A stretch of DNA of 39,602 nt, taken from assembly GCA_948470065.1 (NCBI GenBank), contig CAOKNO010000021.1, positions 1 through 39,602 on the forward strand. The letters run 5' to 3'. The notes under the pieces were generated by a model. That model was given only the letters and a program-made list of their open reading frames with translations. It had not been told where the DNA came from and ran no database searches. A program made the translations under genes and the position numbers. Below are positions 16,365 through 24,189 of this stretch, in pieces. The DNA is from an uncultured Eubacterium sp. Its GTDB lineage: Bacteria; Bacillota; Clostridia; Lachnospirales; Lachnospiraceae. The stretch's first letter is position 1, and every line of letters starts with the position of its first letter.

Positions 16365-18593
16365 ATGCAAAAGAGAAAGAGAATGATTTCTATGGTATTG
16401 GCAGGCGCCCTGTTCGTGGCGGCGATCCCAGCAGGGAGGATAGACGTCCAGGCAGAAGAGTTGGTTAAGGCATATATTGTAAAAACAGAAAGTGCAACAG
16501 AGTGCGCGGTAATATCCGAGTGTTATATGGAAGGCATAGAAGCAGAACCAGCAGATGGCGGTGCAGAAGGGCTCCTGGAAGAGCGTGGTATCTTTAAAGT
16601 AGAGCTGACCCCGGCAGAGGCACAAGCATTGGAACAGGAAGAAGGGGTTGTGGGTGTTGAGGAGGACATTGTATTGAAAGGGTGCGGCCAAACAGGGGAA
16701 AACCTTGGGCAGGCACAGTGGAACCTGGAAGCTATCCACAAAGGTACGGCGCAGATGGGGGACGCAGATGTAAAGGTGGCATTGGTGGATTCCGGTGTTG
16801 CCCAGACAGAAGATATTGACGTCGCTGAGAGCATCAGCTTCCTGGCGGAAGGGGAAGCTGATGGGATAGGGGACACTAACGGTCATGGGACAGCTATGGC
16901 AGGTATGATTGCAGCGAAAGATAACGGTATAGGGATCACCGGGGTTGCGCCTGGCGTGTCCTTGTATTCCCTGCAAGTCTTAGACAGCAGCAACCACTGT
17001 ACCCTCAGCCAGCTTCTGTCGGCAATTTACTGGGCATGTGAGAATGGGATGGATATTATCAACCTAAGCCTTGGCACAGAGGTAGATTCTAGCCTTCTGC
17101 ACCAGGCTGTGGCGGATGCTAAGGCTAAGGGATGCCTAGTTGTGGCGGCAGGAGGGAACATGGAGTCGACAGATGTGCTGTACCCGGCTGCTTACGATGA
17201 GGTGCTTGCCACAGGTGCCACGGATACCAATGGGGAATTGGTGACGGGCTATGGGGCAGGGGACACATTGGATATTTTAGCTCCTGGGTTAGGCGTCCCA
17301 ACTACTGGTTTGCCGGAAGGTGTGATTACTGTGGACGGAACTAGTATATCGGCGGCACAAGTGACAGGTGCGGCGGCATTGATTTGGTCAAGGGATAAAA
17401 ATAAGGACGAAGGATTTGTCCGCAGCCTGCTGGAATTTACGGTAGAACCGGTGGAGCAGGCAGGGGAGTGCGGTGCGGGACGGTTAGATATAGAAAAAGC
17501 GTTGCAGTCCTATGAGGAATATGCATTGTCTTATAAGGGGGAGGAAACAGAACCAGATTTTGGTGGAATGGAACCTGGCATGGAACCAGAGGAAGAAGAG
17601 GAATTGTTATTTGATGGATTATGGGCAGCCGAAAGACATAGTAAGCTGGTAACAGAATTGACGGAAGGAATTATTTCATTTAAGCCTGGAATAGAAATGA
17701 TAAGGGTGGCAGCAAAAGAGGCTGATACAATATATGGAACTTCTAAGGAGAATGCCTGTCCGGCGTTGCATGGGGTAGGGAATTATGTCCTATATCTAAA
17801 ATATCTGTTCTATGTCGCAAAAGATTTAAGAGCTGGAAAAACATTTGCGACGGCCAGCCAGAATGCGTACAGCAGAATCCCTGATGAATTGCGTAAAAGT
17901 AACCGGTTAAAGAAACTCGAAGCGTGTACAAGTGATCTCTTATCAAGGAAAATTCTTTCTAAAGAATGGCAAGTAACAGAGGAGACTAACTACCAGAAAT
18001 ATTGCAAAGTCCTGGGATTTGCGCTGCACCTGATTGGGGATACCTATGCGCACAGAACGATTGTCCCACGCTATACTGTGGAAGGGGCTAATCCGGAGAA
18101 AGCGAAGCTTGGCGAACAAAGTATGTTTGGATATGAGAATTTTAAAAATTCTGACAGCCATACCCGGGTGAGCAACAATATCTTAAAAGCATGGGCAGGG
18201 GATAGCGGTAAGTATGAATATGAAGATTATATAGATCAAAACGGAAAAAAGCAGGGAAAAATCTGCAAATATTGGAATTGTTTCCAGAAGACTGTTTTTT
18301 TGGGCGTTATGGAGTTTCGGGATATTAAACATTATATGTCGACAACAACAGGCAGGACGGGGATTTATGAAGATAATATTGACTTCTGTCCAGAACGCTT
18401 CAAAGAAACAAAGCGTGCCTGCAGGCAATTTCTAGAAAAGATACATGCAAAGGAAGATTTTACGTATCAGTTTTTTTGGTCAAAATATAAGAACGTCCTC
18501 AATAATTATAAGGGGTTCTGCGAGTTGGCGGGTGAAACTATAAAGGGGACAGATGCAGAGTGGAGCAAGGTATCCACGTTAAATGAAGTATAG
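16365..18593 (+). CDS. secreted S8 subtilisin-like protease fused to an HxxxDxxxH (phospholipase C/S1-P1-like) domain
   Basis: Protein of 742 residues; ATG at 16365 after AAGGAGGG. Signal peptide MQKRKRMISMVLAGALFVAA with a cut near QAEE (about residue 31). Residues about 34-105 look like an inhibitor_I9 prodomain (AYIVKTESATE...VVGVEED). The S8 catalytic triad is present: D142 (VALVDSG), H174 (NGHGTAMAGMIAA) and S327 (GTSISAAQ), with oxyanion N265. After an acidic linker (EPGMEPEEEEE, about 407-420) a second region of about 300 residues has the pattern CPALHGVGNY and H555-x3-D559-x3-H563 (ALHLIGDTYAHR), typical of zinc phospholipase C or nuclease P1-like folds. The join of the two in one secreted protein is unusual. 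The second domain is named from a short motif only. The gene stands alone between gene-poor regions. Confidence 0.82.
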   Translation: MQKRKRMISMVLAGALFVAAIPAGRIDVQAEELVKAYIVKTESATECAVISECYMEGIEAEPADGGAEGLLEERGIFKVELTPAEAQALEQEEGVVGVEEDIVLKGCGQTGENLGQAQWNLEAIHKGTAQMGDADVKVALVDSGVAQTEDIDVAESISFLAEGEADGIGDTNGHGTAMAGMIAAKDNGIGITGVAPGVSLYSLQVLDSSNHCTLSQLLSAIYWACENGMDIINLSLGTEVDSSLLHQAVADAKAKGCLVVAAGGNMESTDVLYPAAYDEVLATGATDTNGELVTGYGAGDTLDILAPGLGVPTTGLPEGVITVDGTSISAAQVTGAAALIWSRDKNKDEGFVRSLLEFTVEPVEQAGECGAGRLDIEKALQSYEEYALSYKGEETEPDFGGMEPGMEPEEEEELLFDGLWAAERHSKLVTELTEGIISFKPGIEMIRVAAKEADTIYGTSKENACPALHGVGNYVLYLKYLFYVAKDLRAGKTFATASQNAYSRIPDELRKSNRLKKLEACTSDLLSRKILSKEWQVTEETNYQKYCKVLGFALHLIGDTYAHRTIVPRYTVEGANPEKAKLGEQSMFGYENFKNSDSHTRVSNNILKAWAGDSGKYEYEDYIDQNGKKQGKICKYWNCFQKTVFLGVMEFRDIKHYMSTTTGRTGIYEDNIDFCPERFKETKRACRQFLEKIHAKEDFTYQFFWSKYKNVLNNYKGFCELAGETIKGTDAEWSKVSTLNEV

Positions 18594-18795
18594 GGGTTAG
18601 GAATGGTAGAAGGAAAAATATAATAAAATAAGCAGCCACATTGTTTGTGGCAAGGATTAAAATGTTTATCGAAGAAAACGAAACAAACCGGAACTGTCAA
18701 AGAATTTCTTATCTGGGGATGGCATTGTTCCACAATAAGAATCCGTGTTTAGTTTATGGTAAATGGACTAAGGACATTAAGTAATGTGGCGGGCT
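18594..18795. other. gap between convergent subtilase and ArsR genes
   Basis: It has a small hairpin GCCACA..TGTGGC near 18635 without a T run, and a 40-residue frame at 18662-18784 (MFIEENETNRNCQRISYLGM...) with a weak AAGG upstream. Neither can be assigned. No clear terminator is seen for either flanking gene. Confidence 0.3.
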
Positions 18796-19080
18796 TTATT
18801 CCTCCCGAATATGTTCAAGCCCTTGTGCAATAATCGTAAGCACATGGGAATCCAACAGGGAATAATAAATCGCTTTTCCATCCCGGCGGTTTTTGACCAG
18901 GCGGTTCTGTTTTAAAATGCTGAGCTGGTGAGAAATGGCGCTCTGGGACATCCCCAGTTCCTGGGCAATGTCATAGACACATTTCTCACCATCCACCAGC
19001 GCATACATAATCTGAAGCCGGGTAGGCGTTCCAAATATCTTAAATAATTCTGCTAATGATTCAAACTCTTTCTGATCCAT
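18796..19080 (-). CDS. ArsR/SmtB-family metal-sensing repressor with an alpha-5 zinc site
   Basis: Repressor of 94 residues with a winged helix: GTPTRLQIMYALVDGEKCVYDIAQELGMSQSAISHQLSILKQNRLV. The C-terminal helix holds D77-x-H79-(x10)-H90-x2-E93, exactly the alpha-5 ligand spacing of SmtB, CzrA and NmtR, so a zinc (or nickel/cobalt) sensor is likely. The alpha-3 site has a single Cys (EKCVYD) rather than ELCVCD, so arsenic or cadmium sensing is less likely. Metal binding would release DNA. A 20-bp perfect palindrome 33 bases upstream (19114-19133) is a candidate operator. No metal pump lies next to it: the left neighbour is convergent and the right neighbour is a toxin-antitoxin pair on the other strand. 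Confidence 0.85.
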   Translation of the reverse strand: MDQKEFESLAELFKIFGTPTRLQIMYALVDGEKCVYDIAQELGMSQSAISHQLSILKQNRLVKNRRDGKAIYYSLLDSHVLTIIAQGLEHIREE

Positions 19081-19113
19081 TTAGATTCCTTCTTTATTGT
19101 ATGTCAAAACATA

Positions 19114-19133
19114 ATTTTCTATATATAGAAAAT
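19114..19133. promoter_or_regulatory. 20-bp perfect palindrome, candidate ArsR operator
   Basis: ATTTTCTATATATAGAAAAT is self-complementary over all 20 bases. It lies 33 bases upstream of the ArsR start, as expected for an autoregulated ArsR/SmtB operator (AT-rich inverted repeats are usual). It is the only such palindrome in this gap. Confidence 0.6.
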
Positions 19134-19200
19134 ACCATAGAAGGAAACGTCTGTCAAAAGAATTATGGCAAAGTTTTGTACTTTGGGTATTTAAAACTTA

Positions 19201-19238
19201 TTGCTAATTTTCCATATAAGGAATATAATATTATTATA
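19201..19238 (+). promoter_or_regulatory. toxin-antitoxin promoter with overlapping palindrome
   Basis: TTGCTA at 19201, a 17-base spacer, and TATAAT at 19224. A perfect palindrome TATAATATTATTATA (19224-19238) covers the -10 box. Antitoxins of this kind usually repress their own promoter, and this site would suit that. The antitoxin start is 46 bases further on. Confidence 0.6.
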
Positions 19239-19283
19239 AACACATGCAAAACAACTGCAATATGTTTACAAGGAGGATTCTTT

Positions 19284-19580
19284 ATGGCAGAACAGGTTTT
19301 AATTCAATTTAGGGCAGACAAGGCACTAAAACAGGAAGTGACTGAAATATATGAAAGGCTTGGAATGGATTTACCTACAGCATTCCGTATGTTTATGGCT
19401 AGAAGTAAAATGGTAAAAGGACTTCCGTTTGAAGCAAAATTGCCTACACAGACAATAACAAGGACAGAAGCAAAAAATGCTTTTTATGAATTACGAAAGC
19501 AGGCGTCGGATGTTCCGGAAATGTCACTTGATGATATTAATGCTGAAATTATGGCAGTAAGATCGGAAAGAAAAAGGTAG
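19284..19580 (+). CDS. RelB/DinJ-family antitoxin
   Basis: Antitoxin of 98 residues; I chose ATG 19284 because AAGGAGG precedes it, although the frame is open further upstream. Seen: VLIQFRADKALKQEVTEIYERLGMDLPTAFRMFMARSKMVKGLPFE, the ribbon-helix-helix of the RelB/DinJ group (residues about 5-50). A charged C-terminal tail that would wrap the toxin follows (EMSLDDINAEIMAVRSERKR). It would neutralise the PIN protein encoded six bases downstream and repress its own promoter. RelB-type antitoxins more often pair with RelE/YafQ folds, but pairing with a PIN toxin occurs. Confidence 0.85.
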   Translation: MAEQVLIQFRADKALKQEVTEIYERLGMDLPTAFRMFMARSKMVKGLPFEAKLPTQTITRTEAKNAFYELRKQASDVPEMSLDDINAEIMAVRSERKR

Positions 19581-19586
19581 ATATTT

Positions 19587-19991
19587 ATGGAATATTATGT
19601 AGTGATTGATACAAATGTATTGCTATCGGCGCTACTTTCTAAAAATGAGGATTCAGCTGCCGTTAAGGTATTAGACGCCGTTTTTGAAGGAAAGATTATC
19701 CCGTTGTATCATCAGGACATTTTAACCGAATATAATGAGGTTCTTCATAGAGAAAAATTCCACCTGCATGAAGAAGTAATACAGATAGTTCTTGATGCGG
19801 TCAGGCAGTATGGGGTAGAAGTGTTTCCACAGCCCACAGGAGCGGTCTTGATTGATATGGATGATCTTGTATTTTATGAAGTAGCTATGGAAAAGAGGGA
19901 TGATGGCGCCTACTTAGTCACCGGCAATCAGAAACATTATCCATTTCGGGATTTTATTATTACTCCTGCAGAAATGGTGGCTCTATTATAA
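19587..19991 (+). CDS. PIN-domain toxin (putative ribonuclease)
   Basis: Protein of 134 residues of the PIN family linked to toxin-antitoxin systems. Seen: IDTNVLLSALL with the first acidic ligand D8, TEYNEVL with E48, an acidic cluster at D90-D93 before LVFYEVAMEKRDDGAYLVTGN, and the closing NQKHYPF. These are the metal-binding acids of a PIN nuclease that cuts RNA. Start ATG 19587 is six bases after the antitoxin stop, so translation is coupled. The region is AT-rich compared with the flanking core genes, as for a mobile toxin-antitoxin cassette. Confidence 0.85.
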   Translation: MEYYVVIDTNVLLSALLSKNEDSAAVKVLDAVFEGKIIPLYHQDILTEYNEVLHREKFHLHEEVIQIVLDAVRQYGVEVFPQPTGAVLIDMDDLVFYEVAMEKRDDGAYLVTGNQKHYPFRDFIITPAEMVALL

Positions 19992-20027
19992 ACATTATCG
20001 AACCACAATCAGGATTTGGAGAGGATT

Positions 20028-21800
20028 ATGAATATATTATTAGTGGCAATCAATGCAAAATACATCCATTCTAACCTTGCCGTCTACAGCCTCAGGGCGT
20101 ATGCGAAGGAATATGGATCCCATATCCGGATTGCGGAGTACACGATTAACCATCGGGTGGGGTTTATCTTGCAGGAAATCTATAAAAAAAAGCCGGATGT
20201 TTTGTGTTTTTCCTGTTATATTTGGAATATCCGCTATGTGCAGGAACTGCTGTCCGATTTACATAAATTGCTGCCAGATCTGCCGATTTGGGTTGGAGGA
20301 CCGGAGGTGTCTTATGAGCCGGAGCAGTTTTTGCAGCAATATCCGATGGTGTCTGGCGTAATGGTGGGGGAAGGAGAAGGGACATTCCGGGATTTATGCA
20401 GCTATTACCTTGGCGGGGCATACGCTTTTGATGGAAGCGATATGGCAGATGAAATCTTAGATCGGGCTGGCGTTTTTGAAAGTTTGCCGTTGGAACAGAT
20501 TCCTGGCCTTGTATACCGTGACAAGGCGGGGCTGCTGGTTAAGACCCCGGAGCGGGAGCCGCTTTCGTTGGATGAACTGCCATTCTGCTATGGGGAACTG
20601 GAGGAATTTAAGAACCGGATCCTCTACTATGAATCAAGCCGTGGCTGTCCGTTTTCCTGTAGCTACTGTCTGTCCTCGGTAGATAAAAACCTTCGCTTCC
20701 GTTCCCTTTCCTTAGTAAAAGAGGAATTGCAGTTTTTCTTAGATCGGCGTGTTTTACAGGTAAAGTTTGTAGACCGGACCTTCAATTGCAGCCACCGCCA
20801 TGCCACGGCAATCTGGCAATATCTGAAAGACCATGACAATGGTGTGACGAATTTCCATTTTGAGGTGTCGGCTGATTTACTGACGGAGGAGGAGTTGTCC
20901 TTGCTGTCCACCTTGCGTCCAGGGCTGGTGCAATTGGAAATCGGCGTCCAGTCTACGTTTGCGCCTGCAATCCAAAAGATCTGGCGCACGATGGATTTGG
21001 CGCGGTTAGAAGCGGCGGTGGAGCGTATACGGAAAGCAGGGAATATCCATCAGCATCTGGATTTGATTGCAGGGCTGCCCGAGGAAGGATTCTTACAATT
21101 TGCACAGTCCTTCCGGCAGGTCTATGGATGGAAGCCCAGGCAGCTTCAGCTTGGCTTTCTAAAGGTATTAAAAGGCTCTTATTTGTACCATCACAGAGAG
21201 GAGTATGGGCTGGCCTATCAGACGCAGCCGCCCTATGAGGCGATGCAGACGAAATGGATTTCCTATGGGGAAATGCTGGATATAAAGCTGGTGGAGGAAA
21301 TGTTGGAGGTATATTACAACAGCGGCCAGTTTGAGATGGCGTGGAAGGTGATGGAGCTGACGGCGGATAACCCGTTCGACCTGTTTTTGGAATTGGGGAG
21401 GTATTACGAGGACCAGGGGCTTCTTGCAATCAGCCATTCCCGCATCCGGCGGTGTGAAATCCTGCTGGAATTTGCCGCGCAAAGGGATCCGGACCATCTG
21501 GAATTATATAAAGAGGCCTTGACCTTTGATTTATATTACCGTGAAAATATGAAGACACGTCCCAAGTGGGCGCCCGATTTGTCTTGTTACAAGGAATTGT
21601 CAAGAAGATTCTGTAAGAAGGGGAAATTGTCCCATTTAGAGCCGTTCTGGTATGATTTTGAGAAGGTGCGGCAGGCAAAGACATTAGAGGGCTATCCAGA
21701 CAGGATACAGGAACCGGAGTTCTGGCTTTTTTCTTATGAAACCAGGGATCCGTTGAGCGGTCAGGCTAAGGCGGATAAAGTAAGCCTTACGGTTACGTAA
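20028..21800 (+). CDS. B12-binding-domain radical SAM protein (DUF4080 type)
   Basis: Protein of 590 residues; ATG 20028 with GGAGAGGA upstream (an in-frame TTG at 20016 is less likely). The N-terminal cobalamin-binding-like domain, residues 1-about 150, begins MNILLVAINAKYIHSNLAVYSLR. The radical SAM core has C207-x3-C211-x2-C214 (RGCPFSCSYC) for the 4Fe-4S cluster and a typical TIM-barrel continuation (VKFVDRTFN, LEIGVQST, HLDLIAGLP). The last 200 residues are a family-specific region resembling DUF4080. The reaction is unknown; related proteins include methyltransferases and methylthiotransferases. It overlaps by one base with the ATG upstream of endonuclease III and is co-directional with it, so they are likely one operon. 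Confidence 0.87.
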   Translation: MNILLVAINAKYIHSNLAVYSLRAYAKEYGSHIRIAEYTINHRVGFILQEIYKKKPDVLCFSCYIWNIRYVQELLSDLHKLLPDLPIWVGGPEVSYEPEQFLQQYPMVSGVMVGEGEGTFRDLCSYYLGGAYAFDGSDMADEILDRAGVFESLPLEQIPGLVYRDKAGLLVKTPEREPLSLDELPFCYGELEEFKNRILYYESSRGCPFSCSYCLSSVDKNLRFRSLSLVKEELQFFLDRRVLQVKFVDRTFNCSHRHATAIWQYLKDHDNGVTNFHFEVSADLLTEEELSLLSTLRPGLVQLEIGVQSTFAPAIQKIWRTMDLARLEAAVERIRKAGNIHQHLDLIAGLPEEGFLQFAQSFRQVYGWKPRQLQLGFLKVLKGSYLYHHREEYGLAYQTQPPYEAMQTKWISYGEMLDIKLVEEMLEVYYNSGQFEMAWKVMELTADNPFDLFLELGRYYEDQGLLAISHSRIRRCEILLEFAAQRDPDHLELYKEALTFDLYYRENMKTRPKWAPDLSCYKELSRRFCKKGKLSHLEPFWYDFEKVRQAKTLEGYPDRIQEPEFWLFSYETRDPLSGQAKADKVSLTVT

Positions 21801-21844
21801 TGCCCGCTGGCAGGAAAACGCCAAAGACAAGGGAGGAACACGAA

Positions 21845-22477
21845 GTGAAAAAAAGGACGAAAGAAATCTTAGCGCGTCTGGATGAAGCGTACGGGACGGA
21901 CTACCGCTGTTATCTGAACCATGATAACGCATGGCAGCTTTTGATTGCGGTAATCTTAAGCGCGCAATGTACGGACGCCAGGGTAAATATCGTGACAAAG
22001 GATTTATTCCAAAAGTACGACACGTTAGAGAAATTCGCTGCGGCTGATTTTGGCGAGATGGAACAGGATATCCGCTCCATTGGGTTTTATCACAATAAAG
22101 CCAGGAATATTATTTTATGCGCGAGGAAATTAATCGAAGAATTTGGAGGGGAAGTCCCAAGGACGCTAGAGGAACTGATTTCCCTCCCGGGGGTAGGGCG
22201 GAAAACGGCCAATGTAATCCGCGGGAATGTCTATCATGAACCAAGCGTTGTCGTGGATACCCATGTCAAGCGGATTTCCAGACGCCTGGGGTTGACCAAA
22301 GAAGAAGATCCGGTCAAGGTGGAATTTGATTTGATGAAGGAACTGCCAAAGGATCACTGGATTTTGTATAATATCCAAATCATTACGTTTGGACGGAGTA
22401 TCTGTATAGCCAGAAGCCCAAAGTGCAGCGAATGTTTTCTATGTGATTTATGCAAAGCAGAAGATAAAAAAAGCTAA
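21845..22477 (+). CDS. nth: endonuclease III (DNA glycosylase/AP lyase)
   Basis: Bifunctional base-excision repair glycosylase that removes oxidised pyrimidines. I chose GTG 21845 because GGGAGG stands seven bases before it and because this start puts the catalytic residues at the positions known in E. coli Nth: K120 (GVGRKTANV) and D138 (VVVDTHVKR). Cluster cysteines are at C187, C194, C197 and C203 (C-x6-C-x2-C-x5-C). An alternative ATG at 21800, overlapping the previous stop codon, would add 15 residues but lacks a ribosome-binding site. Length is 210 residues. All catalytic and cluster residues are present. Confidence 0.96.
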   Translation: MKKRTKEILARLDEAYGTDYRCYLNHDNAWQLLIAVILSAQCTDARVNIVTKDLFQKYDTLEKFAAADFGEMEQDIRSIGFYHNKARNIILCARKLIEEFGGEVPRTLEELISLPGVGRKTANVIRGNVYHEPSVVVDTHVKRISRRLGLTKEEDPVKVEFDLMKELPKDHWILYNIQIITFGRSICIARSPKCSECFLCDLCKAEDKKS

Positions 22478-22491
22478 AAGAGGTGGGGGAA

Positions 22492-23196
22492 ATGCTAGAA
22501 GATTATGTCGTTGTTGACTTGGAGCTGACAGGGCTTCATGTGAGGACCGACCGGATCTTAGAGATCGGTGCGGTAAAGGTAGAGAGCGGAGTGGAAACAG
22601 AGGTTTTCCACAGGCTGATTAACCCTAGGAGAGGCATTTCGGCGGAAATCACGGAACTGACGGGCATTACGGATGAAATGGCAAAAAGCGGATGCAGCGG
22701 GGAAGACGCTGTTTCAGCGTTTTTAGCGTTTGCAGAAGGGTTCCCGTTTGTGGGGCATAACGTCTTATTTGATTACCGTTTTTTGAAACAGGCAGCGGTA
22801 AACCAGGGGATCCTGCTTGAAAAATCTGGTGCGGACACCTGGAAGCTGTCCCAGAAATTCCTGCCAGAAACAGAGAAAAAGACGCTGGATTACTTATGCA
22901 GCTACCTGAAAATCCCAAGGGCGCAGAGCCATAGAGCCTTGGAAGACGCAAAAGCTACGGCAGAATTGTTCCGGTATCTGAAAGAGCGGTTTGGCGCATC
23001 CGGGCCGGAGGCCTTTGAAGCAAAGCCATTGGCATGTAAAGTCAAGAAACAGACGCCTGCCAGCCCAAGGCAGATAAAACGCTTGATGGAACTTGCGCAA
23101 TGGCATAATATAGAACTAACGCTGGATTTAGATCAATTGACAAAAAGCGAGGCTTCCAGGCTGGCGGATAAAATCCTATCTGGCGCCATGGGCTAG
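22492..23196 (+). CDS. DnaQ-like 3'-5' exonuclease (DEDDh family)
   Basis: Exonuclease of 234 residues; ATG 22492 with GAGGTGGGGG upstream. The DEDDh residues are D9 and E11 (VVDLELTG), D94 (GHNVLFDYRFL), H147 and D152 (SHRALEDAKAT). This is the proofreading-exonuclease fold, as in PolC-type or epsilon-like proteins. A C-terminal tail of about 60 residues (ASPRQIKRLMELAQWHNIEL) looks helical and may bind DNA or protein. It follows nth by 14 bases, so a DNA repair operon is likely. Its stop shares the CTAG palindrome with the convergent gene. Confidence 0.88.
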   Translation: MLEDYVVVDLELTGLHVRTDRILEIGAVKVESGVETEVFHRLINPRRGISAEITELTGITDEMAKSGCSGEDAVSAFLAFAEGFPFVGHNVLFDYRFLKQAAVNQGILLEKSGADTWKLSQKFLPETEKKTLDYLCSYLKIPRAQSHRALEDAKATAELFRYLKERFGASGPEAFEAKPLACKVKKQTPASPRQIKRLMELAQWHNIELTLDLDQLTKSEASRLADKILSGAMG

Positions 23197-23807
23197 GTGG
23201 ATTCGCTGAATTGCTCTAGCATAGATAGGATTGGTTCTTTCATCAGGGAATTTAATGTACGAGCCTGTGGGATCAGCGCTTTGATTTTCTGGAAGTCCCC
23301 TTCCTGCTGGTATAATTCTGCCAGTAGCTGGTAAGTGGCTTTGATGTCGCTTCCGATGGATATGGCGAAAGCCAGGACGGTAATGGCTTCCTGGGTATGG
23401 GACAGTTCATGCAGCCGATGCCCCCAGGCGTTTAACGTCCGTACCAGCCGGGTAAAGTTCTGATCGTATTGGGTGAGCGCCGTCAGGTTAGCGGCGCCGT
23501 ATTGCATTTTCAAATCCGTATTGCTGATCCCGGTTAGGTTCAAGATCCTTTTTTCTTTTAAATCCATGACTTCCCGTTCGCATTGCGTTAAATATTCATC
23601 AGGGAACAACGCGAAGGGCAGCGTTACCCCAGACAGATCTACGTAGTCCAGGTTTGAAATATCTTGTTTGCGGACGGCATTGGCGGCGTTTTCCCGTTCC
23701 CAGAACTCCCGTTCTGAATCTTCCCCGTGCCGTTCCGCCTTGCGGCGTTTGGCGGCAAAGACGCCTAGTAAAATAACAAACCAGCAGAATAAAATCGGTA
23801 TTCTCAT
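23193..23807 (-). CDS. membrane-anchored helical (TPR-like) protein, unknown function
   Basis: Protein of 204 residues. The N-terminus is a single membrane helix (RIPILFCWFVILLGVFAA) followed by a basic stretch (KRRKAERHGE), so the bulk would face the cytoplasm. The C-terminal part (residues about 100-195) has repeated helices such as EAITVLAFAISIGSDIKATYQLLAELYQQEGDFQKI, resembling tetratricopeptide repeats. It is convergent with the exonuclease gene and overlaps it by four bases. No family name can be given. Confidence 0.7.
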   Translation of the reverse strand: MRIPILFCWFVILLGVFAAKRRKAERHGEDSEREFWERENAANAVRKQDISNLDYVDLSGVTLPFALFPDEYLTQCEREVMDLKEKRILNLTGISNTDLKMQYGAANLTALTQYDQNFTRLVRTLNAWGHRLHELSHTQEAITVLAFAISIGSDIKATYQLLAELYQQEGDFQKIKALIPQARTLNSLMKEPILSMLEQFSEST

Positions 23808-23932
23808 AATAAATGGATTCCTTTCTATGTCAACCGCGGCGATTTCATAAAATATTTATAAAAATTTTACTACACTTATGCCCTCATTGGTGCTAAAATA
23901 TGTGTTATCAAGAGTTGGAGGTGAATGGTAAG

Positions 23933-24037
23933 ATGAATTTCAATAATCCCAAAACAAAGAAAACGTTTGCCGCAATTGTGGCGCTGATTCTCGTTGTGAG
24001 TATGGTTGCGTCCGTATTCCTCTCCGCATTCGTATGA
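23933..24037 (+). CDS. 34-residue single-helix membrane peptide
   Basis: ATG 23933 with GGAGGTGAATGG upstream gives 34 residues: a polar start with KTKK, then one hydrophobic helix (FAAIVALILVVSMVASVFL). The good ribosome-binding site and the clean membrane helix make it a likely real small protein; Clostridia often carry such peptides. A GC-rich hairpin (24040-24056) follows its stop. It is not named here for want of a firm match. Confidence 0.6.
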   Translation: MNFNNPKTKKTFAAIVALILVVSMVASVFLSAFV

Positions 24038-24114
24038 TGGGGCGGCGCTTGCGCCCTGTTCATAATATACAGAAAGAGCCTTGCGGTGTCAATGAAATTC
24101 GTTGTTTTCGTGTC

Positions 24115-24142
24115 TTGAAAAGATAATTTATTGTGCTAGAAT
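24115..24142 (+). promoter_or_regulatory. promoter of the VanW-family gene
   Basis: TTGAAA (24115), 16 bases, TAGAAT (24137) with an extended -10 TGC before it. It lies about 50 bases before the start at 24190. Confidence 0.6.
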
Positions 24143-24189
24143 GGAATTTGGAAATCTATAAATACGTATCAATATATAGGAGAATTAAT

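Noticed and set aside
16131..16976. 281-residue open frame on the minus strand opposite the subtilase
   Set aside because: Lies antisense to a clear protease with signal peptide and catalytic triad; it is Cys/His/Phe-rich as expected of an antisense shadow and has no ribosome-binding site.
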